46,337 bases of DNA from Actinomycetota bacterium (GCA_009701715.1 WLJO01000017.1:1-46337), one strand, 5' to 3'; positions 16,519-24,994 are shown, counted from the stretch's first letter. Numbers and translations: made by a program. Notes: generated from the letters alone by a model not told the origin.

Positions 16519-16644
16519 TCAGCCGATCCTGACCGGCGGTCGGCGCACCATGCGCAGGAAGCTACTGACCTGGTGGTCGGGCTCGCCGACCGCCATCTTC
16601 GGTACCCGGGTGAACAGGTGCTCGTTCGTAACGTTGGTGGTCAT
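16519..16644 (-). CDS. 41-residue conserved-context small protein, unknown
   Basis: An ATG at 16644 preceded by AGGGGG seven bases upstream opens a 41-codon frame that ends in TGA 11 bases before the amidohydrolase start. The translation begins MTTNVTNEHLFTRV and ends RMVRRPPVRIG. It is polar and basic at the C-terminus, with no signal peptide or membrane helix. The good ribosome site and the tight fit in the operon argue for a real gene, below the usual ORF-caller cut-off. I do not recognise the family. It could be a subunit or regulator of the hydrolase. Confidence 0.6.
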   Translation of the reverse strand: MTTNVTNEHLFTRVPKMAVGEPDHQVSSFLRMVRRPPVRIG

Positions 16645-16715
16645 CGCGTTCCCCCTGATGCGGTACCCACGGACAGCCTCCCCAGACCATCCACGCAAAT
16701 AGTAGCCAGCGATCC

Positions 16716-18446
16716 TCAGGAGCGTCCGTGCCTCAACAGGCGCCCCGGGGTTGCGCCGGTGCAGGCCCCGTCCTCGAACGTCACCTCACCATTGACGATC
16801 GTCCAACGCCAACCCGTGGCACGTTGAATCCGTCGCCACGCCCCGCCGGGCCAGTCGAAAGCCCGTTCGGTGGGCAGCAGCGCCAACCCCTCAAGGTCAT
16901 ACACGACGATGTCTGCGGGTTTGCCGATCTCGATCGTGCCACGGTCGTGGAGCCCGGCCACCTGCGCCGAGTAGGCCGACAGCCGCCAGTGCGCCTCCTC
17001 GAGACCCATCACGGCGTGATCGCGGACCCACGTCGCGAGGAACTCCGTCGGGTACGAACCGGTGGTGAGGAACTTGGTGTGGGCGCCGCCGTCGGAGAGC
17101 CCGGGTACCGAGTACGGCGCCGTCGAGATGTCCCGCATTACCTGCGGGTCAATCGTTCTGGGCGCACTCTGCCAGCCGGCGCGCAGGTCCGATGCGAGCG
17201 ACACATCAAGGAACGCGTCGATGGGGTGCACCGAGAGGGCCGTCGCAATCTCTGCAACGGTGTGACCCTCCCATCGCCGCAGTTCCGGGTCGTCGACCGT
17301 GACGTAGGCGAGCAGCAGGTCCGGGAGCGAAACACCCAGTCGCTCCTTCTGCGACTCGTTGCCGCCACCGGCGAGCGGAGCGCGCCCGCTCTCCCACTCC
17401 TCGTGCAGTGCCGCCCTGCGGACCGGATCACGCATCTTGTCGATTCGCTCGTCCAGGCTGCCGAGCGTTAGGTCACGCCACAGCGGCGAGGAGTCGAACA
17501 GGTTCCAGTCCTCGAGCGTGAACTCGTAGTTAATGGAGCAGGTGACGGCATGGGCGATGATGCGGTTTCCGCGCGCATTCGTCTCGGCGAGCCACGCGAT
17601 CACCTTCTGGTACGACTGGGCCGGCGCTCCGTGCTGATCGGTGGTCGGCGCGAGCACGTTGTAGAGCACGGGCCGCCCGCTCGCTGCCGCCAGTCGATCG
17701 GCGGAGCCCGGGTCGCCGATCATCTGGATCACACCCGTACCGAGCCTCCCGAGCGCTTCGGCCAGGAAGATGAGGTCCTCCTGTGCCATCAAGTCGGTGA
17801 TCATCGGGGTGCCGTCGTAGTCACGTTGGATCGACCCCCGTCCGAGGAGTTGCGCCGACCAACCGCACGCCCCGGCTGCGATCGCCTCGCCCAGCAGTCG
17901 TTCGATCTCCACCCGTTCGGAAGGTGTCATCGGGCGCGACTTGGCCGCCTCCACCGAACCCATCACCCACACGAGGAGCGGGTTCAGACCCACATACGCG
18001 AGCAGGTTCACTCCCTTGGGTGTCCGCTCCACCGAATCGAGGAACTCGGGATAGGACTCCCAGTCCCACGGCATCCCCTCGGCCATGCACTCAATGGGTA
18101 CCGCCTCGTTGCGTGCCATCGTCTGCATCGCCCGCAGTCGCTGCTCGGGCCGCACTGGGGCGAAGCCAAAGCCGCAGTTCCCGACGACGACGCTCGTCAC
18201 CCCGTGCCACCCAGAGATGGTGCACCAAGGGTCCCAGAAGACCTGAGAGTCGTAATGCGTGTGCAGGTCGACGACGCCGGGGGCGACCATCAGCCCATCT
18301 GCATCGATCTCCCGGACACCGACTCCTGCAGCGATACGGCCGAGCGCGACTACCTTGCCCTCGCAGATGCCGATATCGGTTCGATAACGGGGTGTGCGTC
18401 GACCGTCGATGAGCATTCCATTGCGGATAACGAGGTCAAACGCCAT
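16716..18446 (-). CDS. N-acyl-D-amino-acid deacylase family amidohydrolase
   Basis: 576 residues. Amidohydrolase-3 layout: DLVIRNGMLIDG at the start, the metal-site VVDLHTHYDSQVFWD (HxH), GVTSVVVGNCGFGFAPVRP (the GNCG block typical of D-aminoacylases), SDGGAHTKF (catalytic Asp region) and the C-terminal GTIEIGKPADIVVYDLE. The family cleaves N-acyl groups from D-amino acids or opens related cyclic amides. It is first in the minus-strand operon, 71 bases before the 41-aa gene, with amidohydrolase and aldolase following. The operon may break down a D-amino acid conjugate or related amide; that is inference. Confidence 0.9.
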   Translation of the reverse strand: MAFDLVIRNGMLIDGRRTPRYRTDIGICEGKVVALGRIAAGVGVREIDADGLMVAPGVVDLHTHYDSQVFWDPWCTISGWHGVTSVVVGNCGFGFAPVRPEQRLRAMQTMARNEAVPIECMAEGMPWDWESYPEFLDSVERTPKGVNLLAYVGLNPLLVWVMGSVEAAKSRPMTPSERVEIERLLGEAIAAGACGWSAQLLGRGSIQRDYDGTPMITDLMAQEDLIFLAEALGRLGTGVIQMIGDPGSADRLAAASGRPVLYNVLAPTTDQHGAPAQSYQKVIAWLAETNARGNRIIAHAVTCSINYEFTLEDWNLFDSSPLWRDLTLGSLDERIDKMRDPVRRAALHEEWESGRAPLAGGGNESQKERLGVSLPDLLLAYVTVDDPELRRWEGHTVAEIATALSVHPIDAFLDVSLASDLRAGWQSAPRTIDPQVMRDISTAPYSVPGLSDGGAHTKFLTTGSYPTEFLATWVRDHAVMGLEEAHWRLSAYSAQVAGLHDRGTIEIGKPADIVVYDLEGLALLPTERAFDWPGGAWRRIQRATGWRWTIVNGEVTFEDGACTGATPGRLLRHGRS

Positions 18447-18517
18447 CGACGAACCCTAGTGCTCGACAGGAAGGGCGTGCCCCGGGCGGTCGGCTGGAAA
18501 GGCACCGGACGAAGGTG

Positions 18518-18734
18518 ATGATGGGAATTCTCGAGGGCAAGGTGGCAGTGGTGACCGGCGCGGCTCGCGGTCAGGGGGCCGATGAGGCAGCTCGGTAGCG
18601 GTTCCATCATCAACGTCTCCCCGGTGGCTGGGCTCCGAGGAACGTCCACGCTGTTCGCGTACCCCTCGAACAAGTGGGCCGTGCGGGGAATGACGAAATC
18701 GGCGGCGGTATGTCGATCTGATCCGGCCGTGTAG
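18518..18734 (+). pseudogene. SDR remnant with central deletion and frameshift
   Basis: The 5' part (18518-18598) reads MMGILEGKVAVVTGAARGQG, the SDR cofactor site, and stops at TAG 18596. One frame over, from 18594, the translation gives GSIINVSPVAGLRG then FAYPSNKWAVRGMTKSAA, the SDR catalytic block with YxxxK, ending at TAG 18732. About 110 residues between the two are missing, and the catalytic Ser position is Pro. It was once a ~250-residue SDR dehydrogenase. It sits directly upstream of the nitronate monooxygenase gene. Confidence 0.85.
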
Positions 18735-18744
18735 GTTTCGGCCC

Positions 18745-19683
18745 ATGAGCTTCAACAATCGCGTCACCCGGATGTTCGGCGTCGAGATCCCGATCGTCCA
18801 GGCCCCGATGGGCTTCATCGCAAAACCCGCGCTCGTCTCGGCGGTCGCCAATGCCGGCGCGATCGGCCTCGTTCCCGGCTCGCTCGGGATCGACGAGGTC
18901 CGCGACGATATCCGCCGTACACGCGACCTGACGGACAAGCCGTTCGGCGTGAACCTTCCGATTGCCTTCGTGCAGGACATCCGAATCATCGACATGATCG
19001 TGGAGGAGGGAATCCGCTTCGTCACCACCTCGGCCGGCTCGCCCGAGAAGCACACCAAGACCCTGAAGGCGGCGGGTCTCACCGTCTTCCACGTGGTTCC
19101 ATCGCTCAAGGGCGCCCTGAAGGCTGTGGACTCCGGGGTGGACGGACTGGTGGTCGAGGGCAGCGAGGGGGCCGGGTTCAAGAACCCGCGGGACGTCACG
19201 TCGATGGTGCTGCTCCCCCTCATCGCAAGCCGGGTCGGCATCCCGATCATCGCCGCGGGCGGCATGGCCGACGGCCGCACCATGGCTGCGGCATTCGCGC
19301 TCGGCGCCGAGGGCGTGCAGATGGGTACGCGGATGGTCGCCACCGTCGAGTCGCCGGTGCACCAGAACATGAAGCAGGCCGTCGTCGACGCTGAGGAGAC
19401 GGACACGATGATGATCAACCAGCACAACGGTCGGCCCGTACGCGTGCTCCGCACCGCTGCAACCGCTCCGTTCGAGCTGAGCAACGAGGGCAACCCGATG
19501 GCACTGCTCCCACAGACGCTCGAGATGTACCAGAACGGTGACCTCGACTCGGGCCTGCCGCAGTTGGGCCAGGTGGCTGGCAGGATCGAGGCCATACAGA
19601 CCGCAGCCGAGATCATCCGCCAGACGGTTGAGGAGTTCGAGTCGATCCTCGGCTCCCTTGCCGACTCGTATCTCCGGGCCTGA
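18745..19683 (+). CDS. Nitronate monooxygenase (2-nitropropane dioxygenase-like)
   Basis: 312 residues. FMN barrel features are PIVQAPMGFIAKPALVSAVANAGAIG, KPFGVNLP, PIIAAGGMADGRTMAAAFALGAEGVQMGTRM and the late ETDTMMINQHNGRPVRVLRT. The usual EGxEAGGH segment with the catalytic His is VEGSEGAGFKNP here, so the class I His is absent, as in a related actinobacterial subgroup. Such enzymes may act on substrates other than nitronates. No partner gene flanks it; the neighbours are eroded. Confidence 0.88.
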   Translation: MSFNNRVTRMFGVEIPIVQAPMGFIAKPALVSAVANAGAIGLVPGSLGIDEVRDDIRRTRDLTDKPFGVNLPIAFVQDIRIIDMIVEEGIRFVTTSAGSPEKHTKTLKAAGLTVFHVVPSLKGALKAVDSGVDGLVVEGSEGAGFKNPRDVTSMVLLPLIASRVGIPIIAAGGMADGRTMAAAFALGAEGVQMGTRMVATVESPVHQNMKQAVVDAEETDTMMINQHNGRPVRVLRTAATAPFELSNEGNPMALLPQTLEMYQNGDLDSGLPQLGQVAGRIEAIQTAAEIIRQTVEEFESILGSLADSYLRA

Positions 19684-19699
19684 GGGCTCGCAATACGCA

Positions 19700-20200
19700 G
19701 GGAGCGACAGATCGAGTTACTCGACCGGGTTGCCGGGTCCGGCCCCCACCTCGTCGGGCTGCACGCGCCGTCCAGTTACACGAACGCTGCTGCTGCGTAC
19801 ACCGACACCTCGCGGTTCGACAGGGAGATGCAGGTCCTGTTCCGGGACGGGGCGACGTTCTACGAGCCATGACGTGCCCGTATCACGGACAGACGTTCGA
19901 GAGCGACGGCGCCCTTCGGGCACGCCCGTTGAGCGCGAGTGCCTTCGACGACGTCGACCGCCAGTGCAACCTCCGCCAGGTTGCTGTTGCGGAGCGGTAC
20001 GGCCTGATCTTCGTCCGCGTCGGCGGCGCCGAACCGATCGATCTTGACGCAGAACTGGCCGGGGCCGAGGATGACCTCGCGTCGTTCGCGCTCGACACGT
20101 ACCACCACAACGACAGTCGCACCGCCACGTGGGCGATGAACTGGAAGCTGTTCCTCGGCAGCGGCGCTGTCAGCGAGCTCATCTACGGCAAGAACGAGCC
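19700..20200 (+). pseudogene. Rieske oxygenase alpha-subunit remnant
   Basis: A first piece (about 19711-19872) reads RFDREMQVLFRDGATFYEP then TGA; this is the N-terminus of a ring-hydroxylating oxygenase. A second, in another frame from 19869, gives CPYHGQTFESDG (second half of the Rieske cluster site), RYGLIFVRVGG and WAMNWKLFL (typically followed by the NxxExYH iron site). The first Cys-His pair is deleted between the pieces, and the mononuclear iron half is absent after ~20160. The protein cannot be functional. Confidence 0.8.
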
Positions 20201-20414
20201 GCCGCTCGTCCACGAGTTCCTCCCGCGAGGAAAAGTGGTAATACAGGCTGCCGGTCTGGATCCCGGCGTGTCGCGCGATATCGCTCAGCCGCGCGCCGTA
20301 CCCCTGCTCGCTGAACACTGCCGCCGCAGCGTCGAGGATGCGGGTCCTCGTCCGCTCGGACTTCGTCCGTGGCTCCGTGAGGTTCGGCTCCTGAGGAGGA
20401 TCCAGCGGACGCAC
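20200..20414 (-). pseudogene. TetR regulator remnant (N-terminal HTH only)
   Basis: From a start near 20414 the minus strand encodes SERTRTRILDAAAAVFSEQG, then ARLSDIARHAGIQTGSLYYHFSSREELVDE, a textbook TetR DNA-binding domain. Homology then stops at about 20200 where the sequence merges with the opposite-strand Rieske remnant. The ligand-binding domain is missing. The frame stays open to 19860, but that part is antisense to the Rieske fragment. A deletion that joined two formerly separate genes tail to tail explains this. Confidence 0.75.
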
Positions 20415-20448
20415 CGCGCCGGGGAGCGTGCTCCGGCGACCCGAGTAG

Positions 20449-20799
20449 TCAGTAGTCGAGGCGATACCGGGCCTCGGCGAGCAGCGTCGGCTGGCTCACC
20501 TGCCAGAGGCTGACACCTGCGACCGACAGCACATCCCGGTGGGTGTCGAGCGCGCCGAGCACCGCATCGTCCCCCAGCACCCGGAGTGCACGCCTGATGC
20601 CGACCACCGCCCACGTCCGGATGACGAGGTCATCGTCGGCAAGGAGGTCGAGAAGGTCTCGAGCGGCAGCCTCGCGCTCTGCCGGCCCGGCCTCAGCGAG
20701 CTGTTCGTCGAGGATGTCGACAACGTCACCGACGAAGTCGTGGACGTCCTGCGGCCACACCTTGCCGTCGAGCACCGCCCGGACATCGATGGCTGCCAC
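20449..20799 (-). CDS. Small HEAT-like hypothetical protein
   Basis: 116 residues from GTG 20799. The sequence is acidic and helical (DVHDFVGDVVDILDEQLAEAGPAEREAAARDLLDLLADDDLVIRTW), with repeating amphipathic helices suggestive of HEAT/ARM-like packing. It ends at 20449 among eroded genes, so its C-terminus may be truncated. It follows the LLM oxidoreductase gene on the same strand by 32 bases. No function is recognised. Confidence 0.5.
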   Translation of the reverse strand: MAAIDVRAVLDGKVWPQDVHDFVGDVVDILDEQLAEAGPAEREAAARDLLDLLADDDLVIRTWAVVGIRRALRVLGDDAVLGALDTHRDVLSVAGVSLWQVSQPTLLAEARYRLDY

Positions 20800-20831
20800 G
20801 ATCCGACGTTACGCGATGGGGGTGACGGCGC

Positions 20832-21902
20832 CTAGACGAGCGGGATAACGCGCTCGGCTACCGAGCGCAGCACGCGCTCTTTCGCCTCGAGCGGGGGGAG
20901 CAGCATGATCTGTGTGAGGCCTGCCGACTCGAGGTCTCGCACTTGCGCAGCGAGCTGTTCGGCTGTGCCGACCAGACACGACCGCTCGATGAGTTCCTTC
21001 GTGACGAAGCGCTCCTCCTCCGGTTCCACCCAGCAGTTGTGACCAGCGTGGATGCGGAGATGCCGCCGATCTTCGGGGGTCTCCTCGAGCATCGCGACGT
21101 AATCGCCCCAGATGTCATCGAGATAGCGGGGCGGCCGTCTGCCGTACTGGCGGTATTGCTCATAGGTGTAGTGCAGCGCCGCGATCGCGAACGCCCCGCA
21201 TTCCTTGCGGACCCGCTCGCTGTCGGTCGCCTCGCCATCCTCGAGCACCACCATGGTGTTCAGCGAGGTGAAGGTGAAGTACTGGTCGTCCTCGGTGCGA
21301 CCCGCAGCGCGCGCAGCCTCGAGATACCGGAGTCGGATCCCGGCGATCACCTCAGGGTCCGGCGGGGACGACATCACCAAGCCGTCACCGTGCTTGGCCG
21401 CGAGCGCCGTCGCCTTGGGACCGAAGGCCGACACGTACATCGGCATCCGCGGCGTGAACGACACGAACCCAGCGTCCTGCATGAGGTGCCGAGCAGGCGC
21501 CGTCTGCCCGCGCCAGTGCACCTCGGCCTCACCGCCGTCGAGCAGCACTCGCAACGTCGACAGATATTCGTCGAACTCGGCCATCGGGATCGGCTTGTGC
21601 CCCATGATCCGCATGGCGGTGTTCCCGGTGCCAATACCGCAGAACACCCGGCCCGGGGCGATGCGGTTGATCGTTGCGTGCGCCGCCGCGGTGACGGCGG
21701 ACGGCCTCGTTCCGGCGACCGCGACACCGGTGCCGATCCGCAGGCGCGTGGTGCGTGCGGCTGCGAGCGCCATCACGGCGTAGCAGTCGGACCACAGCAT
21801 CTGACTGTCGGCCACCCAGAGGTGCGAGTATCCGAGGTCCTCCATGAGGTCGACATAGTCGAGGTCGTCGATCTTCGCTGCCATGCATACGCCGAAGTCC
21901 AT
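20832..21902 (-). CDS. LLM-class (F420-type) oxidoreductase
   Basis: 356 residues. The luciferase-like TIM barrel shows MDFGVCMAAKIDDLDYVDLMEDLGYSHLWVADSQML, TTRLRIGTGVAVAGTRPSAVTAAAHATINRIAPGR, GIGTGNTA and PMYVSAFGPKATALAAKHGDG. The N-terminus and the SxxPxxxA-like blocks match the F420-dependent branch of actinobacteria, and the window also encodes the FO synthase needed for that cofactor. FMN use cannot be excluded. Substrate unknown. It is 18 bases downstream of the TetR gene on the same strand, so it may be in its operon. Confidence 0.9.
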   Translation of the reverse strand: MDFGVCMAAKIDDLDYVDLMEDLGYSHLWVADSQMLWSDCYAVMALAAARTTRLRIGTGVAVAGTRPSAVTAAAHATINRIAPGRVFCGIGTGNTAMRIMGHKPIPMAEFDEYLSTLRVLLDGGEAEVHWRGQTAPARHLMQDAGFVSFTPRMPMYVSAFGPKATALAAKHGDGLVMSSPPDPEVIAGIRLRYLEAARAAGRTEDDQYFTFTSLNTMVVLEDGEATDSERVRKECGAFAIAALHYTYEQYRQYGRRPPRYLDDIWGDYVAMLEETPEDRRHLRIHAGHNCWVEPEEERFVTKELIERSCLVGTAEQLAAQVRDLESAGLTQIMLLPPLEAKERVLRSVAERVIPLV

Positions 21903-21920
21903 CCGGCGATTCTTGCAAAG

Positions 21921-22544
21921 TCAGGCCGAGTTGTCGTCGTCCGGGGGAAGGCCGAGCGCGTTGCAGTAGAGCAGTGTCAGTTGCTGAACGGCCCTGTCGA
22001 ACTCGTACTGCTCACCGAGGACGAGCCACACGTAGGCCGAGCGATCGACCATCGAGCCCAGCGCGCTCGCTGCATACTCGGGGTCCACTGCGGCGTCGAT
22101 GAGACCGCGCTCCCGCCAGCGACGCATGGCGGCCGTTCCCCGGTCCACCCTCGAACGACGGGCCGAACGCCGGATCTCCGCAAGCCGGGGGTTGAACGTG
22201 GCCACCTGCTCGAGCACCGCCATCATCGGCGCCAACTGTTCGTAGGCATGCAGGTAGCCGCGATTGGCCCGCTCGATTCGCGCCCGGAGACTTGCACCCG
22301 GAGCCAGTGGTGGCTCGTCCGCCGCGATCCGCTGGAAGTCCGTGGTGAGTTCGTGTGCGACCTCGCTGAAAATCTCCTCCTTCGAGGAGAAGTACGTGTA
22401 GAAGGTCCCGTGCGCCACGCGGGCCCGGAGCGCGATGTCCCCCACGTTGGTGTCGAGGTAACCCTTCGTCTCGAACAGCGCCCGAGCGGCACACACGAGC
22501 GCGGTACGCGTCCGAGCTGCCCGGGGGGTGAGCGCAGCATCCAC
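21921..22544 (-). CDS. TetR-family regulator
   Basis: 207 residues from GTG 22544. The longest frame would start at TTG 22613 inside the palindrome at 22598-22613, so the later GTG just before the conserved N-terminus (TPRAARTRTALVCAARALFETKGYLDTNVGDIALRARVAHGTFYTYFSSKEE) is preferred. The C-terminal ligand domain is intact. Divergent from the cyclase/acyl-CoA dehydrogenase genes and followed by the LLM gene, it likely represses one or both units, responding to a CoA- or acid-type ligand; that is inference. Confidence 0.9.
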   Translation of the reverse strand: MDAALTPRAARTRTALVCAARALFETKGYLDTNVGDIALRARVAHGTFYTYFSSKEEIFSEVAHELTTDFQRIAADEPPLAPGASLRARIERANRGYLHAYEQLAPMMAVLEQVATFNPRLAEIRRSARRSRVDRGTAAMRRWRERGLIDAAVDPEYAASALGSMVDRSAYVWLVLGEQYEFDRAVQQLTLLYCNALGLPPDDDNSA

Positions 22545-22597
22545 AGGCTTGATCGTACTCAACAGAGATCGCCATCGTCGCAGGTCAACAACATAAA

Positions 22598-22613
22598 TTG
22601 ACGAGACCGTCAA
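22598..22613. promoter_or_regulatory. Candidate TetR operator TTGACG-N4-CGTCAA
   Basis: Perfect 6-bp arms TTGACG and CGTCAA with a 4-base spacer lie in the divergent region between the TetR gene (start 22544) and the cyclase gene (start 22700). Size and symmetry suit a TetR dimer. The TTGACG arm could double as a -35 element in either direction. Confidence 0.55.
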
Positions 22614-22699
22614 GTTTCAGATAGAAACGGGAACGGATCGAGAAGTCGATCCCTCGTGGGGGATGCCGCGCCTTGGCGCTGCCGGATGAAAGGACAGAG

Positions 22700-23617
22700 A
22701 TGACACACGACTTCCGAGCAATCGGCAAGAAGTTGAGCAACTGGGGTCGTTGGGGCAAGGACGACGAGAAGGGCACGACGAACCTCATCACGCCCGAGCG
22801 CGTCGTTGCCGCCGCCAAGCTCGCCAAAACCGGGAAGATCTTTGACCTCGGTATCCCGTTCGACCAGAACGGGCCCCAGCCCGGCGGGGGCCGCATCAAC
22901 CCGGTTCGCCTCATGTCCGAGACCGGCCAGGACCAGGAGTTTCCCGGTGCCTTCCACTACGCCGACGACTACATCTTCATGCCGCTGCAGGCGGCGAGCC
23001 AGTGGGACGGGCTTGCCCACGTGTTCTACGACGAGGTCATGTACAACGGATTCCCCGCATCGGGCGTGAGCCCGCACGGCACGAAGTATTGCGACATCAC
23101 CAAGCAGGCCAAGGGAATCGTCGGTCGCGGCGTGCTGCTCGACATCGCCCGCCTGAAGGGCGTGAAGTGGCTCGAGCAGGGCTATGTCATCACCCCGGCA
23201 GACTTGGACGCCGCCTGCGCGAAGCAGGGTGTCACTGTGGGCGCCGGAGACGTCCTGTACTTCCGCACCGGCTGGCGCACCAAGTTCAAGCAGGAGAAGG
23301 ACGCCAACGCGTTCATGGCGGGCGAGCCGGGCCTCGGTCTCGACTGCTGCCAGTGGCTCTACGACCGCGACGTTGCCGTTATCGCCTCCGACAACTGGGC
23401 CATCGAGGTGCTCCCCGGTGAGATCGAGACCGAACTGCTCCCGGTGCACATGGTGCTCATCCGCGACATGGGCATGACCCTCGGCGAGATCCTCGACTTC
23501 GACGAGTTGGCCGATGACTGCGAGGCGGATGGCGTGTGGGAGTTCCTCACCGCATCACCGCCTATCAAGTTCACCAACGCAGTGGGTTCGCCGAGCAACC
23601 CCCTCGCCATCAAGTAA
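22700..23617 (+). CDS. Cyclase-family (kynurenine formamidase-like) metal hydrolase
   Basis: 305 residues from ATG 22700, with AAGGACAGAG upstream; an in-frame start at 22673 is less supported. It belongs to the putative cyclase family (Pfam PF04199), with FPGAFHYADDYIFMPLQAASQWDGLAHVFYD covering the region where this family places its metal site, and late blocks VTVGAGDVLYFRTGW and VIASDNWAIEVLPG. Members hydrolyse arylformamides or cyclic esters/amides. It forms a two-gene unit with the acyl-CoA dehydrogenase 41 bases downstream, divergent from TetR. Confidence 0.88.
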   Translation: MTHDFRAIGKKLSNWGRWGKDDEKGTTNLITPERVVAAAKLAKTGKIFDLGIPFDQNGPQPGGGRINPVRLMSETGQDQEFPGAFHYADDYIFMPLQAASQWDGLAHVFYDEVMYNGFPASGVSPHGTKYCDITKQAKGIVGRGVLLDIARLKGVKWLEQGYVITPADLDAACAKQGVTVGAGDVLYFRTGWRTKFKQEKDANAFMAGEPGLGLDCCQWLYDRDVAVIASDNWAIEVLPGEIETELLPVHMVLIRDMGMTLGEILDFDELADDCEADGVWEFLTASPPIKFTNAVGSPSNPLAIK

Positions 23618-23658
23618 TCGCAAACCGCCGACAACCGACACACGAAAGAACAGGAACA

Positions 23659-24933
23659 ATGGACTTCGAAATCCCCAAGGAACTCGCCGATTACCTCGTC
23701 GAACTCGACGACTTCATCGAGAAGGTCATCAAGCCGATCGAGGCAGAGGATGACAACATCCGCTTCTTCGACCACCGCCGCGAGCACGCCCGCACCGACT
23801 GGGACAACCAGGGTCTCCCCCGTCCGGAGTGGGAGGCGCTCCTGCACCGCGTGAAGCGTCTGGCCGACGACGCCGGTCACTACCGCTACCCGTTCCCGAA
23901 GGAGTACGGCGGCAAGGAGGGCGGCAACCTCGATATGGCCGTCATCCGCGATCACCTCGCCGGCAAGGGCCTCGGCCTCCACTGCGACCTACAGAACGAG
24001 CACGCGATCGTCGGCAACAACGTCGGCCTGCTCCTCATGATCCGCTACGGCACCGAGCAGCAGAAGAAGGAGTGGATCGACGACCTCAACCAGGGCCGCC
24101 GCCACTTCGCCTTCGGCATCACCGAGCCCAAGCACGGATCCGATGCAACGCACATGGAGACCACCGCCGTGCGAGACGGCGACGAGTGGATCATCAACGG
24201 CGAGAAGATCTGGAACACCGGGATTCACACCGCCTCCCACGACCTGATCTTCGCCCGCACGTCGGGCAAGGCAGGCGACGGAGACGGCATCACCTGCTTC
24301 CTCACGCCGACGGATGCCCCGGGCTTCAAGATCGAGGAATACCTCTGGACCTTCAACATGCCGACCGACCACGCGCACGTGTCGTTCAAAGACATCCGTG
24401 TCCCGGACTCGTCGATCTTCGGCGGTGAGGGCAAGGGCCTCCAGGTGGTGCAGCACTTCTTCAACGAGAACCGCATCCGTCAGGCGGCGTCCTCGCTCGG
24501 CGCAGCCCAGTACTGCATCAACGAGACCATCCAGTGGGCCAAGGAACGCAAGCCGTTCGGCAAGGCGCTTTCCACCAACCAGGGAATCCAGTTCCCGCTC
24601 GTGGAGCTGCAGACCCAGGCCGAGATGCTCCGTGCGTTCATCTACAAGACCGCATGGCTCATGGACAAGTACGGCGCATTCAGCCAGTCCGACAAGGTGT
24701 CGATGTGCAACTACTACGCCAACCGCTTCTGCTGCGAGGCCGCTGACCGCGCCATGCAGATCCACGGTGGCATGGGCTACAGCCGCCACAAGGCATTCGA
24801 GCACATCTACCGCCATCACCGCCGGTACCGGATCACCGAGGGCGCCGAGGAGATCCAGATGCGCCGTGTCGCCGGTTACATGTTCGGCTACATGAACCAG
24901 TTGGCGCCCAAGGGTGTCTCCACCCTGGACTGA
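23659..24933 (+). CDS. Acyl-CoA dehydrogenase family protein
   Basis: 424 residues; ATG 23659 preceded by CAGGAACA. Flavin-domain blocks FAFGITEPKHGSDATH, WIINGEKIWNTGIHTASHDLIFART, the C-terminal IHGGMGYSRHKAFEHIYRHHRRYRITEGAEEIQMRRVAG are typical of ACADs. The N-terminal segment is a little longer than in classical short-chain enzymes. It oxidises an acyl-CoA at the alpha-beta position, passing electrons to ETF. Coupling with the cyclase suggests a degradative route for a cyclic or aromatic acid; the substrate is not known. A hairpin terminator follows. Confidence 0.93.
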   Translation: MDFEIPKELADYLVELDDFIEKVIKPIEAEDDNIRFFDHRREHARTDWDNQGLPRPEWEALLHRVKRLADDAGHYRYPFPKEYGGKEGGNLDMAVIRDHLAGKGLGLHCDLQNEHAIVGNNVGLLLMIRYGTEQQKKEWIDDLNQGRRHFAFGITEPKHGSDATHMETTAVRDGDEWIINGEKIWNTGIHTASHDLIFARTSGKAGDGDGITCFLTPTDAPGFKIEEYLWTFNMPTDHAHVSFKDIRVPDSSIFGGEGKGLQVVQHFFNENRIRQAASSLGAAQYCINETIQWAKERKPFGKALSTNQGIQFPLVELQTQAEMLRAFIYKTAWLMDKYGAFSQSDKVSMCNYYANRFCCEAADRAMQIHGGMGYSRHKAFEHIYRHHRRYRITEGAEEIQMRRVAGYMFGYMNQLAPKGVSTLD

Positions 24934-24948
24934 CCTCCACGCCATCAC

Positions 24949-24994
24949 GGAGCCCGGCAGCCCCCCCTGGGGTTTCCGGGCTCCGGGTCGTTTT
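24949..24994 (+). terminator. Rho-independent-type terminator after the cyclase/ACAD unit
   Basis: GGAGCCCGG and CCGGGCTCC form a 9-bp stem, with an inner CCCC/GGGG extension, followed within six bases by TTTT. It begins 16 bases after the ACAD stop. Confidence 0.8.

Noticed and set aside
20943-22601. 552-residue plus-strand frame opposite the LLM and TetR genes
   Set aside because: Antisense shadow; both opposite genes have complete family motifs.
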